DNA of 64,000 nucleotides from Dyella_D sp052115385 (GTDB taxonomy: Bacteria > Pseudomonadota > Gammaproteobacteria > Xanthomonadales > Rhodanobacteraceae), in assembly GCF_052115385.1 (NCBI RefSeq), contig NZ_JBFRGP010000012.1, positions 1 to 64,000 on the forward strand, in the 5' to 3' direction. The notes beneath the pieces are model-generated. The model was not told the origin of the DNA and searched no databases. It was given only the letters and a program-made list of their open reading frames with translations. A program made the position numbers and the translations under genes. Below are positions 28,760 through 37,073 of the stretch, piece after piece (position 1 is the first letter of the stretch; every line of letters begins with the position of its first letter).

Positions 28760-29536
28760 TCAACCGCCGGGCGAGAGCTCGAACTCGATCCAGGCCGGAT
28801 GGTCCTGCGTCTGTCCTTCGACTGCCTTGACGGTAAGCGTGGCAGCACCGACCTGCAGGCGATCGCCCACTTTCACCGCCTGCTGCTTGATCTGCTGCGC
28901 CGGCACGCTGTCGCGCGGAAAAGCCGCGGTGAGCCACTCCAGCGTGGCGCTCTGCGGTGCGTGCTTGTCGGGCGTCCACGCCAGCACGCGCACATCGTAG
29001 GCGGCCTTCACTTCGGGCCCGCCGATCCGCAGCCGCCCTTCTTCGCTGACGAACACCGTATGGGGCGAACCCGCACGCGCCGCTTCGGTGTCGATCACCA
29101 CATGGCCCTGGCGATCGCTTTCGCTGGGCGTGGCCAGCTTGCTCACGCGATGCAAACCATCCGCCAGCGGCAGCAGCATCTTCTCGCCCACCACCAGGGT
29201 GCTTTCGACATGCATCGGCGCGTCACGCATTTCGATCAGCGTGGCGCGCGCGCCGGGCAAGCCGCCCTGGAACGGCGGCGGCGTGGCGACGATGGACGAC
29301 ACGCCCACGCGGGAGCGGCCGACCACGCCGGCGCGGCCGCGCAGGATCTCGATTTCGGTGGGAGCGGCGTCGGCCGGAGCGGCCTGGTGCTGATCGCTGG
29401 AGCTGGACATGGATTTCCCTGCCTGCGTCGACCATGCGGAAGTGCCGGCCGAAAGTAGCAGCAGCGCCGCAAACGCGACAAGGCGCCCCGCGCTGGGGCG
29501 CCTCGACTCGGCTGGGCGTGCGTGAATGATCGTCAT
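28760..29536 (-). CDS. exported protein of unknown function downstream of the calpain gene
   Basis: About 258 aa from the ATG at 29536. A basic N-terminus and hydrophobic stretch (LVAFAALLLLSAGTSAWS) suggest export or a membrane anchor. An internal ATG at MSSSSDQHQ would give a cytoplasmic form. The mature part has no recognised domain; it contains PTEIEILRGRAGVVGRS, GEKMLLPLADG and a C-terminal KVGDRLQVGAATLTVKAVEG, reminiscent of small beta-sandwich proteins. The calpain-like gene ends 63 nt upstream on the same strand, so a functional pair (substrate, inhibitor or carrier) is conceivable. Confidence 0.6.
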   Translation of the reverse strand: MTIIHARPAESRRPSAGRLVAFAALLLLSAGTSAWSTQAGKSMSSSSDQHQAAPADAAPTEIEILRGRAGVVGRSRVGVSSIVATPPPFQGGLPGARATLIEMRDAPMHVESTLVVGEKMLLPLADGLHRVSKLATPSESDRQGHVVIDTEAARAGSPHTVFVSEEGRLRIGGPEVKAAYDVRVLAWTPDKHAPQSATLEWLTAAFPRDSVPAQQIKQQAVKVGDRLQVGAATLTVKAVEGQTQDHPAWIEFELSPGG

Positions 29537-29599
29537 CGGTCGAGCTTGCCACGCGGGTAGTCGATGGCGGATGACCGCCATCACAGCGTGGCGCGCGGC

Positions 29600-30448
29600 T
29601 CAGGCGTTGCCGATCTCCACTTCCGCGATCGAACCGTCGTTCACCTGGTCGAGCGGGATGTTCTGCGGATGGTCGAAGCCCCAGGGATTGCGCAGCTCCA
29701 GGTACTTCTTGCCGTCCGGTCCGGTGCATACGCCGGTCACCGTGTACGCGTGGCCGCCCACCAGACCGTGCGGGTTCTTGCCGGCCTCCATGCCGCCCTG
29801 GTCGCCGTCGGATTCGGGCGTGGAGATGGTCACCAGCTTGCCATCCTTCAGCGCCTGCTCGATCTTGCCGGCGCCGTCCTTGGGCGAGTAGTAGTCGGCG
29901 CTCTTGCCGGTCAGCGCGGCCATCGCGGCGGTGGGATTGCCGCCGTGGCCGATCTCGTCGTAGCCGCCGCGCAGCTTGGCGTAGGCCGCTTCCAGCACCT
30001 CCGGCCATTTGGCGGTGCCGTCGCTGGAGCTGGTGGCGTTCGTCGGCAGGTCCTTGTCGCTGACCGTGATCTTCACGTCGTGATAGTCGTCGCCGAACAG
30101 GCCCCACAGATTGCCGGCGCCGTTGTCCTTCTGGTGCGGGAAGGTCACGGTGAAGGTGCCATTGCCGTTGTCGTGGATCATGTTCTTGATCTGATCCGGA
30201 TGCTGCTGCGCCAGCGCGGCCAGGGTCGAGTCGAAATAGCAGTCGCCGTAGCCTTCCTGCTTCACGTCGTTCGGGTTGGGCTGGCTGTTGTTGGAGAAGT
30301 CCGGCTGGCCGCTGGCGTTGTTGTACAGCGAGCGGTTCGGCGCGCTGGTGTCGGGGCCGATCTTCGGATCCAGCACCGGGTTGTGTTCGGCCAGGCCCAG
30401 GTAGCGCTGGATATCGACACCGGCGAACGCGACGTTGACGCTGGACAT
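29600..30448 (-). CDS. bacterial calpain-like cysteine protease (family C2)
   Basis: 282 aa from the ATG at 30448. The papain-like calpain catalytic core is intact: QEGYGDCYF (Gln64 oxyanion helper, Cys70 nucleophile), GGHAYTVTGV (His233) and LRNPWG (Asn254). There is no signal peptide and no calcium-binding C2-like or EF-hand domain, so it is the bare protease core with an N-terminal extension of about 60 residues rich in Asn/Ser/Pro. In bacteria such proteins are scattered and are sometimes secreted effectors. The substrate is unknown. The exported protein gene follows it. Confidence 0.82.
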   Translation of the reverse strand: MSSVNVAFAGVDIQRYLGLAEHNPVLDPKIGPDTSAPNRSLYNNASGQPDFSNNSQPNPNDVKQEGYGDCYFDSTLAALAQQHPDQIKNMIHDNGNGTFTVTFPHQKDNGAGNLWGLFGDDYHDVKITVSDKDLPTNATSSSDGTAKWPEVLEAAYAKLRGGYDEIGHGGNPTAAMAALTGKSADYYSPKDGAGKIEQALKDGKLVTISTPESDGDQGGMEAGKNPHGLVGGHAYTVTGVCTGPDGKKYLELRNPWGFDHPQNIPLDQVNDGSIAEVEIGNA

Positions 30449-30593
30449 GATGGCTTGCTCCGAACCGTGGCTTACCCTGTTGCATCGAATGAAACCCGAT
30501 GCACTCACGCAGGGCCTAGCTAGGTCGATCCCTACCTAGGGCCAGCCCCAGGTCATGCTGTAATGCCCGCTTTGGACAGTGGAGCGCCCGGGG

Positions 30594-31703
30594 ATGGCCT
30601 TGCGTGTGGTGGTGATCGGTGCGACCGGCGTGTTCGGTTCGCGCGTGGCGCGGCGCCTGGCGCACGATGCGCGCTTCGAACTGGTGCTGGCGGGCCGCCG
30701 GCGCGATGCGCTCGAAGCCATGCGTGCGTCCTTCGACGATCCGTCAGTGCGCATCGCTACGCTCGACACGGACGATGCGGGTTTCGCCGGCGCGCTCGCC
30801 GCGCTGCAGCCGCAGCTGGTAATTCATACCGCCGGACCGTTCCAGGGCCAGGACTACCGCGTGGCGGAAGCCTGCCTCGATGCAGGCAGCGACTATGTCG
30901 ATCTCGCCGACGGCCGCGGTTTCGTCACCGGCATCGAGCGCTTGAACGAACGCGCGCAGGCGGCGGGACGCCTGCTGGTCACCGGCGCCTCCAGCGTGCC
31001 GGCGCTGAGCGCGGCGGCTGTGGATGCGCTGCTGCCGCGTTTCGCCAGGCTGGACTCGATCGAGCACACCATCAATCCGGGCAACCGGACGCCGCGCGGC
31101 GATGCCACGGTCGCCTCGATCCTCGGCTATTGCGGCCGTCCGATCCGGGTATGGCGCGACGGGCGCTGGCAGGTGGTGCATGGCTGGATGGACAGCAAGC
31201 AGCAGGCGTTTCCGTTCGGCCGGCGCCGCGTGGGCGCCTGCGAGATCCCGGATCTGGATCTGTTCCCCGCGCGCTATCCGCAGGTGCGCACCGTGATGTT
31301 CCACGCCGGCCTCGAACTGCCGCTGCTACAAGGCGGCACCTGGTGCGCGGCGCTGCTGGTGCGGCTGGGGCTGATCCGCAAGCTGGCCGCATATGCGCCC
31401 ACGCTGCGTCGCTTCAGCGAGCTGTTTCTGCGCTTCGGTTCCGAAGTCGGCGGCATGACGGTGGAGTTGAGCGGCACCGGCACGGATGGTCATCCATTGA
31501 AGCTGCGCTGGTGGCTGACGGCGGATGCCGGCGATGGCCCGCAGGTGCCGGTGACCCCCGCGGTGGTGCTGGCGCGCTGCATGGCCGACGGGCTGATCGC
31601 TGCGCAAGGCGCCATGCCGTGCATGGGCCTGATCACGCTGGAGCAGATCGAAGCGGGCTTCGACGGGTACGCGTTGCGTACCGGTGTCGAGCCGTTCGAG
31701 TGA
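30594..31703 (+). CDS. saccharopine-dehydrogenase-like NAD(P)-binding protein
   Basis: 369 aa; the ATG at 30594 has GGAG 9 nt upstream (a GTG at 30579 is less likely). Rossmann motif VVVIGATGVFGSRVARRL at residues 4-21, LAGRRRDAL, and VIHTAGPFQGQDYRVAEACLDAGSDYVDLADGR: the saccharopine dehydrogenase/trans-acting enoyl reductase pattern. The remainder is alpha/beta without a known active site. It is convergent with a DUF4166 gene, a partner often found fused or adjacent to this family. The substrate is unknown. Confidence 0.8.
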   Translation: MALRVVVIGATGVFGSRVARRLAHDARFELVLAGRRRDALEAMRASFDDPSVRIATLDTDDAGFAGALAALQPQLVIHTAGPFQGQDYRVAEACLDAGSDYVDLADGRGFVTGIERLNERAQAAGRLLVTGASSVPALSAAAVDALLPRFARLDSIEHTINPGNRTPRGDATVASILGYCGRPIRVWRDGRWQVVHGWMDSKQQAFPFGRRRVGACEIPDLDLFPARYPQVRTVMFHAGLELPLLQGGTWCAALLVRLGLIRKLAAYAPTLRRFSELFLRFGSEVGGMTVELSGTGTDGHPLKLRWWLTADAGDGPQVPVTPAVVLARCMADGLIAAQGAMPCMGLITLEQIEAGFDGYALRTGVEPFE

Positions 31704-31704
31704 A

Positions 31705-32253
31705 TCAGTCCTGCGCCGCTTCGATCTCCAGCCAGCCACGATAGGCGATCAACAAACCCACGCCCGGCAAGCGCGTCTCGATCTGGAACACATAGCGCCC
31801 CTGCTCGGCCAGGCTGCGCGAGAACACGCTGCCGAAGCAGGCGCGCGGCAGCGGCAGCCCCAGCAGCTTGCCCTGGCGCAGCCGCCAATCGATGGCGTCG
31901 CCTTCGCGGCGCAGTTCGAAGTAGAGCCACACCGGGCCCAGCCGCTCGCGCAGCAAAGAGCCGGCGGCGTGTTCCAGCGTGGAGCGCATGCGCCCGGCGG
32001 CGAAGTGGCGGGTCCACACTTCACGGGTGCCGTGGCGTTCGATGGTCACCGTCAGTGCCTGGCCCGCACCGGGTTCGGGCAAGCCGAGCAGGCGCCGCAG
32101 CAGGCGCGCGAATGGATGCGTCGCGCCTTCGACCTGGGCTTCGCCGCTGGCGCGCAGCGAAGCGCGCCCGCCATGCATTCGCCGCACGGGCTCGGCCAGC
32201 AGCGACCAGTCGGTGCGGCCGAGCAGCGAAGGAAACAGGACGTCGGAGGTCAT
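31705..32253 (-). CDS. DUF4166 protein
   Basis: 182 aa from the ATG at 32253. MTSDVLFPSLLGRTDWSLLAEPVRRMHGG is the usual DUF4166 opening, with later ERHGTREVWTRHFAAGRMRSTLEHA and a C-terminal LAEQGRYVFQIETRLPGVGLLIAYRGWL. The function is unknown. Its stop is one base from the stop of the saccharopine-dehydrogenase-like gene on the other strand, an exceptionally tight convergent arrangement. Confidence 0.8.
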   Translation of the reverse strand: MTSDVLFPSLLGRTDWSLLAEPVRRMHGGRASLRASGEAQVEGATHPFARLLRRLLGLPEPGAGQALTVTIERHGTREVWTRHFAAGRMRSTLEHAAGSLLRERLGPVWLYFELRREGDAIDWRLRQGKLLGLPLPRACFGSVFSRSLAEQGRYVFQIETRLPGVGLLIAYRGWLEIEAAQD

Positions 32254-32353
32254 GCCGCGATCATCGGCGGCGCCAGCGCGGCGGGCAAGCGCATGACGCT
32301 GGGGCCGCAAAGCGGCGATCATGGCGGCCTTCCAGGCTCGGTGACGGATCGGC

Positions 32354-34138
32354 ATGGCTTTGCATTTCATCTACGCATTCGCGGCCTGCCTGCTGCTGCC
32401 CTGGCTGATCGGCTATCCGCTCGCCGCCCTGGCGGGATGCGGGCGTGGTCTGCGCGGCGCCGGCTATGGCATGGCGTGCGGCCTGGCGCTGCTGCTGATC
32501 GCCTGTCGCGGCTTGCAGATGGCGTGGCCGGTGGCGGCGTTCGCCTGGTGGCTGCTGGCCGGCCTGGGTCTGGCAGTGCTGCTGCTGTGGAGCATGCGCG
32601 GTGTCCGCGGCGACGCGATGGCGCTGCTGCGCGAGCACGGCGGGCGCCTGGCTGCGCTGCTGGTGCTGGCGCTGCTGGTTGGCGTGCTGCTGGATGCGCC
32701 GACCCTGTTCGGCAACGCGATCGAGTTCGAAGGCAACCGCAATGCGGACAGCTTCACCTTCGTCTCCACCGCGCAGTACATGCTGGCGCATGCCTACAAC
32801 GGCGCGTACGACTTCACCCCGGAACATCCCGTCTACACCATCACGCGCAGCTACCTCGGCCAGTACGCGACCCAGCCGCGGCCGGCGGCGGAGGGCCTGC
32901 TCGCGTGGTTGAGCGCCTTGCGCGGGGTGGACCCGATGTATCTCTACAACGCCGTGCAGGCAGCCGGCGCAGTGCTGGCCGGGTGGACGGTATGGGTGTT
33001 CGCGCCGATGGATTGGCGACCGCGTTCGCGCTGGGTGTGGATGGTCTCGACGCTCACCGTCATGGCCTGCCCGACCTTGCTGTTCGTCGCGGTCAATTCG
33101 AATTTCGCCAACCTGCTGGGCCTGCCTGCGCTCACCGCGTACGTTGCCCTCGCACTGATGCCGCGCGGGTGGATGCGCGGCATCGTGGGTGCATTGCTGC
33201 TTGGCGCATTGATGTCCGGCTATCCGGAGATGATGGTGTTCGCGGCGATGGCGCGTGGGCTGGGCGTGGTGTTCCAGGGCGTGGCCCGGCGCGACCTTCG
33301 CGGCATGCTGCTCGAAGCGGCGCTGATGGCCGCCGAGTTGGCCCTCGCCTGCGCCGCCTTCCCATGGGCTGCGCATGGCAGCTACATCGTCTATCGCACC
33401 ACCTTCAGCTTGAGCGCCGGCCATGCCGCGCTGGTGGGCAACATGTATGCGGGCGCGCCGCTGGCCGCCGCGGCCGCCGCGGCTCTCGCGCTGGCCTGGC
33501 GCGGGTTGGCGCGCGACGCTGCATGCGCCGGCATGCGTTCCTTCCTGTGCGGCATCCTCGCGGCGTTCGCCCTGGCGCAGTTGCTGATGTGCTGGCGCGG
33601 CTTCGACTACGGCGGCCTGAAGATCTCCGAGTACTTCGCACCGCTGCTGCTGGGCGTGCTGCTGGCGTGCCTGCCGGTCCTGCTGGCGGCGCTAGACGGC
33701 GAACGTTCGATGCTGGCGCGTGCGGGAACCGCGCTGGCCTTGGCGATCGTGCTGGTGATGGCGGGCAAGTCGGCGAGTTTGCTGCGCAAGTCCTGGGCCT
33801 GGGCGAAGGAGCGCTGCGTCACCGCCGATCTGGTGCACGCCGGCGAAGTCCTGCCCGCGCTCGCCGCCGGCCATCCGGTGGCGCTGGGCGAGACGCCGCA
33901 GCCGTATTACTACGGCATGTGGTTCGCCTATCTGGCCAAGGCGGCGCCGGCGTACGACTTCGCGCAGGACACGGACGCCGCCGGCTACCTGTCGGCGTAT
34001 CTCGCGCCGTTGCCACGCAGTGCGCAGATGTTCGGCGAGGCGCGGCTGCGCGTGGATATCGATGAGCCGGGCCAGCAGGCCGGCCGAGGCAAGCCCGATG
34101 TCGCCACCTTCGGCGCGGTGCACGTGCGCGCGAAATGA
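32354..34138 (+). CDS. polytopic inner-membrane protein, possibly glycosyltransferase-like
   Basis: 594 aa with about 12-13 hydrophobic segments; a loop of about 60 residues near 110-170 (EFEGNRNADSFTF, HPVYTITRSYLGQYATQPRP) and a soluble C-terminal part of about 110 residues. The topology resembles GT-C glycosyltransferases or similar lipid-carrier enzymes, but I see no firm family motif. It stands alone; a terminator follows within 5 nt of the stop. Confidence 0.65.
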   Translation: MALHFIYAFAACLLLPWLIGYPLAALAGCGRGLRGAGYGMACGLALLLIACRGLQMAWPVAAFAWWLLAGLGLAVLLLWSMRGVRGDAMALLREHGGRLAALLVLALLVGVLLDAPTLFGNAIEFEGNRNADSFTFVSTAQYMLAHAYNGAYDFTPEHPVYTITRSYLGQYATQPRPAAEGLLAWLSALRGVDPMYLYNAVQAAGAVLAGWTVWVFAPMDWRPRSRWVWMVSTLTVMACPTLLFVAVNSNFANLLGLPALTAYVALALMPRGWMRGIVGALLLGALMSGYPEMMVFAAMARGLGVVFQGVARRDLRGMLLEAALMAAELALACAAFPWAAHGSYIVYRTTFSLSAGHAALVGNMYAGAPLAAAAAAALALAWRGLARDAACAGMRSFLCGILAAFALAQLLMCWRGFDYGGLKISEYFAPLLLGVLLACLPVLLAALDGERSMLARAGTALALAIVLVMAGKSASLLRKSWAWAKERCVTADLVHAGEVLPALAAGHPVALGETPQPYYYGMWFAYLAKAAPAYDFAQDTDAAGYLSAYLAPLPRSAQMFGEARLRVDIDEPGQQAGRGKPDVATFGAVHVRAK

Positions 34139-34142
34139 GCAT

Positions 34143-34172
34143 AAAAAAAGCCCGCCATGAGGCGGGCTTTTC
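34143..34172. terminator. bidirectional rho-independent terminator
   Basis: AAAAAAAGCCCGCC-atga-GGCGGGCTTTT. The stem has A-tracts before and T-tracts after, so it can end both the membrane-protein gene (plus) and the desaturase gene (minus). Confidence 0.9.
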
Positions 34173-34192
34173 GTCGAACCGGGACAGCGCGC

Positions 34193-35389
34193 TTACGCTG
34201 CGCCGCTGACCGCGTAGCTCTTCAGGCGCTGCGCGAAGTCCTGCAGCACGCGGATACCGCTCTGTTCGGCCTCCGCGATCCACTGCTGCAGGCCCTTGAG
34301 GCTCTGCTCGGCGCCGCGCTGTTCCATCAGTTCGGCCAGGCGGGTGCGGAAGTCGCACACCACGCGCAGGGTCGGGCGCTTGGCCAGGGCGGCCTGCAGG
34401 CGCTCGCGGCCTTCGTTGTCCAGCCAGCGGCCACCGTCGGCCAGCGAGCGGCGCATGCGGCGCGGCATCGCCTTGAGGCTTTCGCCGGCGTGCTGGGCTT
34501 CGTCGCGCAGGGTCGGGACGATCACGCCGCGGTAGTAGTCGGTCATCGCCTGGAAGCGATGGGTGAGCACGGCCTTCAGCGTCTCGGCGTCGGGCAGGTG
34601 CACGTTCGGGCGGACGTCCAGCGTCGGCGCCACGCGCATCACCTTGGCCAGGCCCACCGCACGCAGGGTGCAGATCGCCGCCCAGCCGATATCGAACTCC
34701 CACTTGCGCAGGGCGAACTTGGCCGAGCTCGGGAACGCGTGGTGGTTGTTGTGCAGCTCTTCGCCGCCGATCCACACGCCCCACGGCGCCAGGTTGGTGG
34801 CGGTGTCGGCGCTCTCGAAGTTGCGGTAGCCCCACCAGTGGCCGATGCCGTTGACGAAGCCGGCGGCCCAGAACGGAATCCAGATCATCTGCAGCGCCCA
34901 GATCGCCGCGCCGATGACGCCGAACAGCGCCAGGTCGATCAGCAGCATCAGGGTCGGACCCCAGTACGGGTGGCCGCCGAACAGCTTGCGCTCGATCCAG
35001 TCGTCCGGGGTGCCGCGGCCGTACTTCTCCAGGTCTTCCTTGATGTAGCTGGCGTCGCGGTACAGCGACACGCCATCCCAGAACACCTTCTTGATGCCGT
35101 AGATCTGCGGGCTATGCGGATCCTCTTCGGTCTCGACCTTGGCGTGGTGCTTGCGGTGCACCGCCACCCACTCACGCACCACCATGCCGGTGGTCAGCCA
35201 GTTCCAGAAACGGAAGAAGTTGGCCAGCACGGGGTGGAAGTCCACGCCGCGATGCGTCTGGCTGCGATGCAGGTAGAGCGTCACCGTGAAGATGGTGAGC
35301 TGCGTCACTACCAGCACGTAGACCAGCATGGACACCCAGCCGGCCCCGGTAAGGCCGTTGGACAGGAAGTTCAGCACTGCATCGAGCAT
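34193..35389 (-). CDS. membrane fatty-acid (acyl-CoA) desaturase
   Basis: 398 aa from the ATG at 35389; a GTG 3 codons earlier is possible. Three histidine boxes: LHRSQTHRG (about residue 42), HRKHHAK (about 80) and HNNHHAF (about 212). They coordinate the di-iron centre that inserts a double bond into acyl chains, probably delta-9. Four membrane spans flank the boxes. The C-terminal 130 residues are a long charged helical tail (RDEAQHAGESLKAMPRR), longer than in the smallest desaturases. Probably adjusts membrane fluidity. Divergent from the ABC operon. Confidence 0.9.
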   Translation of the reverse strand: MLDAVLNFLSNGLTGAGWVSMLVYVLVVTQLTIFTVTLYLHRSQTHRGVDFHPVLANFFRFWNWLTTGMVVREWVAVHRKHHAKVETEEDPHSPQIYGIKKVFWDGVSLYRDASYIKEDLEKYGRGTPDDWIERKLFGGHPYWGPTLMLLIDLALFGVIGAAIWALQMIWIPFWAAGFVNGIGHWWGYRNFESADTATNLAPWGVWIGGEELHNNHHAFPSSAKFALRKWEFDIGWAAICTLRAVGLAKVMRVAPTLDVRPNVHLPDAETLKAVLTHRFQAMTDYYRGVIVPTLRDEAQHAGESLKAMPRRMRRSLADGGRWLDNEGRERLQAALAKRPTLRVVCDFRTRLAELMEQRGAEQSLKGLQQWIAEAEQSGIRVLQDFAQRLKSYAVSGAA

Positions 35390-35538
35390 GGGAAACACTC
35401 AGTAGGGTGAAAAGTCAGTCTAATCGAGGGTTTCCGTACCCACCAGCATGGGAAAGCATGCCTGCGTAGCTATGCCGCAGAACGTGTTTTAACGCGCAAG
35501 AACGCCCCCGCCGTCTGTTCAAACGGTGGGGGCGCCCC

Positions 35539-35544
35539 GACAAT
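35539..35544 (+). promoter_or_regulatory. GACAAT -10-like hexamer 6 nt before the ABC ATPase start
   Basis: GACAAT ends 6 nt before the ATG at 35551. The same -10-to-ATG distance is seen before kdpD, an AraC gene, trmL and the last gene, and suggests a leaderless transcript. A hairpin with an 11-bp stem (GCCCCCGCCGT with ACGGTGGGGGC, one G-T pair) lies directly upstream, near 35504-35533. Confidence 0.4.
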
Positions 35545-35550
35545 CATGCA

Positions 35551-36288
35551 ATGACTCTGCCACAACCCCTGTTAAAGCTTGATCAGGTTCGGCGCCTTCG
35601 CGCCGGGCGCCCGGCCGTGGAGCGTCTCAGCCTGACGCTGGACAGGGGGCAGATCCTGGGCCTGCTGGGCGTCAACGGGGCCGGCAAGTCGACCACGCTG
35701 GCCATGATCGCCGGGGCGCTGAAGCCCCACGAAGGCCGCATCGAACTGGATGGCCAGGACTTCGCCGAGCACCCCGAACTGGCCCGCGAGCGGATCGGCT
35801 GGCTGCCCGAACGTGCCCCGCATTGGCCGGAACTGACCGTTTTGGAACACCTGCAGGCCCATGGCCGCCTGCGTGGCTTGCGCGGCAGCGGACTGAAGCA
35901 GGCCTGCGAGTCCAGCATCGAGCGCCTGGAACTGGCCGCGCTGCTGCGCCGCCTCGCCGGTGTGCTGTCGCAGGGACAGCGCCAGCGGCTGGGTCTGGCC
36001 TGCGCGCTGCTGCACAAACCGAAGCTGCTGGTGCTGGACGAGCCGGCCAATGCGCTCGACCCGGTACAGGTGTCGGCGCTGCGCAAGGTGATCCGCGAGG
36101 AAGCCGCCGCCGGTGCCGCGGTGATCCTGTCCACCCACCTGCTGGCCGAAACCACGGCCGTATGCGACCGCGTGGCGATCCTGCACGAAGGCCAGCTGCG
36201 TCACGACGCCGCGCTCGATGGCGGGCATGGCGCGCTGGAGCAGACCTTTTTTGACATCGCGATGAGCGGAAAGGGCGTGACCGCATGA
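35551..36288 (+). CDS. ABC transporter ATP-binding protein (GldA-like)
   Basis: 245 aa. Walker A GVNGAGKSTTL (about residue 40), Q-loop region, signature LSQGQRQRLGLA (LSQGQ instead of LSGGQ), Walker B LLVLDEPANALDP, and the H-loop ILSTHLLAE. First gene of a four-gene operon of the GldA/GldF/GldG type; the permease starts inside its stop (ATGA). Powers an exporter or membrane complex of unknown substrate. Confidence 0.93.
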   Translation: MTLPQPLLKLDQVRRLRAGRPAVERLSLTLDRGQILGLLGVNGAGKSTTLAMIAGALKPHEGRIELDGQDFAEHPELARERIGWLPERAPHWPELTVLEHLQAHGRLRGLRGSGLKQACESSIERLELAALLRRLAGVLSQGQRQRLGLACALLHKPKLLVLDEPANALDPVQVSALRKVIREEAAAGAAVILSTHLLAETTAVCDRVAILHEGQLRHDAALDGGHGALEQTFFDIAMSGKGVTA

Positions 36289-37073
36289 GTTCGACCTTGT
36301 CCGTGGCCCGCCTGGAGCTGCGCCGCCTGCTGGTTCGTCCCCTGGCCTGGGTGCTGGCCGCGCTCACCCTGGCCCAGCTCGCCTGGCGCTTCATGCTGCT
36401 GCTGGGCAGCTTCCTCGACAACCAGGTGAAGCTGGCCGGCCTGCCCGGCGGCCCCGGCTATACCGACCTCGTCGGCATCCCGCTGCTGGGCAGCACGCTG
36501 ACCATGGGCGTGCTGCCGTTCGGCCTGACCGAGCTGGCCCTGCTGGTGGTGCCGCTGCTGACCATGTCGACCCTGGCCGGCGACCGCGCCAACGGCACCT
36601 TGCCGCTGCTGGCAGCGAGCGGCACCTCGCCCGCCGCCATCGTGCTGGGCAAGTACCTGGCGGTGCTGCTGTGGCTGCTGGGCTGGCTGGTGCTGACGGT
36701 GGCGATGCCGCTGAGCCTGGCCCACGGCACCCAGCTGGACTGGGGCAAGTTCGCCGCCGCGGTACTTGGCCTGGCGCTGACCCTGGCCGCGCTGGGCGCG
36801 ATCGGCGTGGCCTGCTCGGCCTTCGCCTCACTGCCCGCGGTGGCCGCCACCGCCAGCCTCACCCTGGGCCTGGCGCTGTTCACCGCCAACCTGGCCGCGC
36901 AGAAGGCCGGCATCGGCAACGGCTTCTGGAACTGGCTGTCGCTGAGCACGCATCTGGAAGCCTTGCTGCGTGGCCTGGTATCGAGCGCCGACCTGATCTG
37001 GTTCGTGCTGGTGAGCGTGCTCGCGCTGACCCTGGCCGTGCGCCGGGTCGGTGCCGACAAGGAGCGTGGCTGA
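36285..37073 (+). CDS. ABC-2-type permease (GldF-like)
   Basis: 262 aa with six membrane spans, two of them flanking the segment LPFGLTELALLVVPLLTMSTLAGDRANGTLPLL, the conserved ABC-2 region with GDR-NGTL. It overlaps the ATPase gene by 4 nt and its own stop overlaps the start of the next gene (TGATG). Partner of the ATPase in the inner membrane. Confidence 0.88.
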   Translation: MSSTLSVARLELRRLLVRPLAWVLAALTLAQLAWRFMLLLGSFLDNQVKLAGLPGGPGYTDLVGIPLLGSTLTMGVLPFGLTELALLVVPLLTMSTLAGDRANGTLPLLAASGTSPAAIVLGKYLAVLLWLLGWLVLTVAMPLSLAHGTQLDWGKFAAAVLGLALTLAALGAIGVACSAFASLPAVAATASLTLGLALFTANLAAQKAGIGNGFWNWLSLSTHLEALLRGLVSSADLIWFVLVSVLALTLAVRRVGADKERG

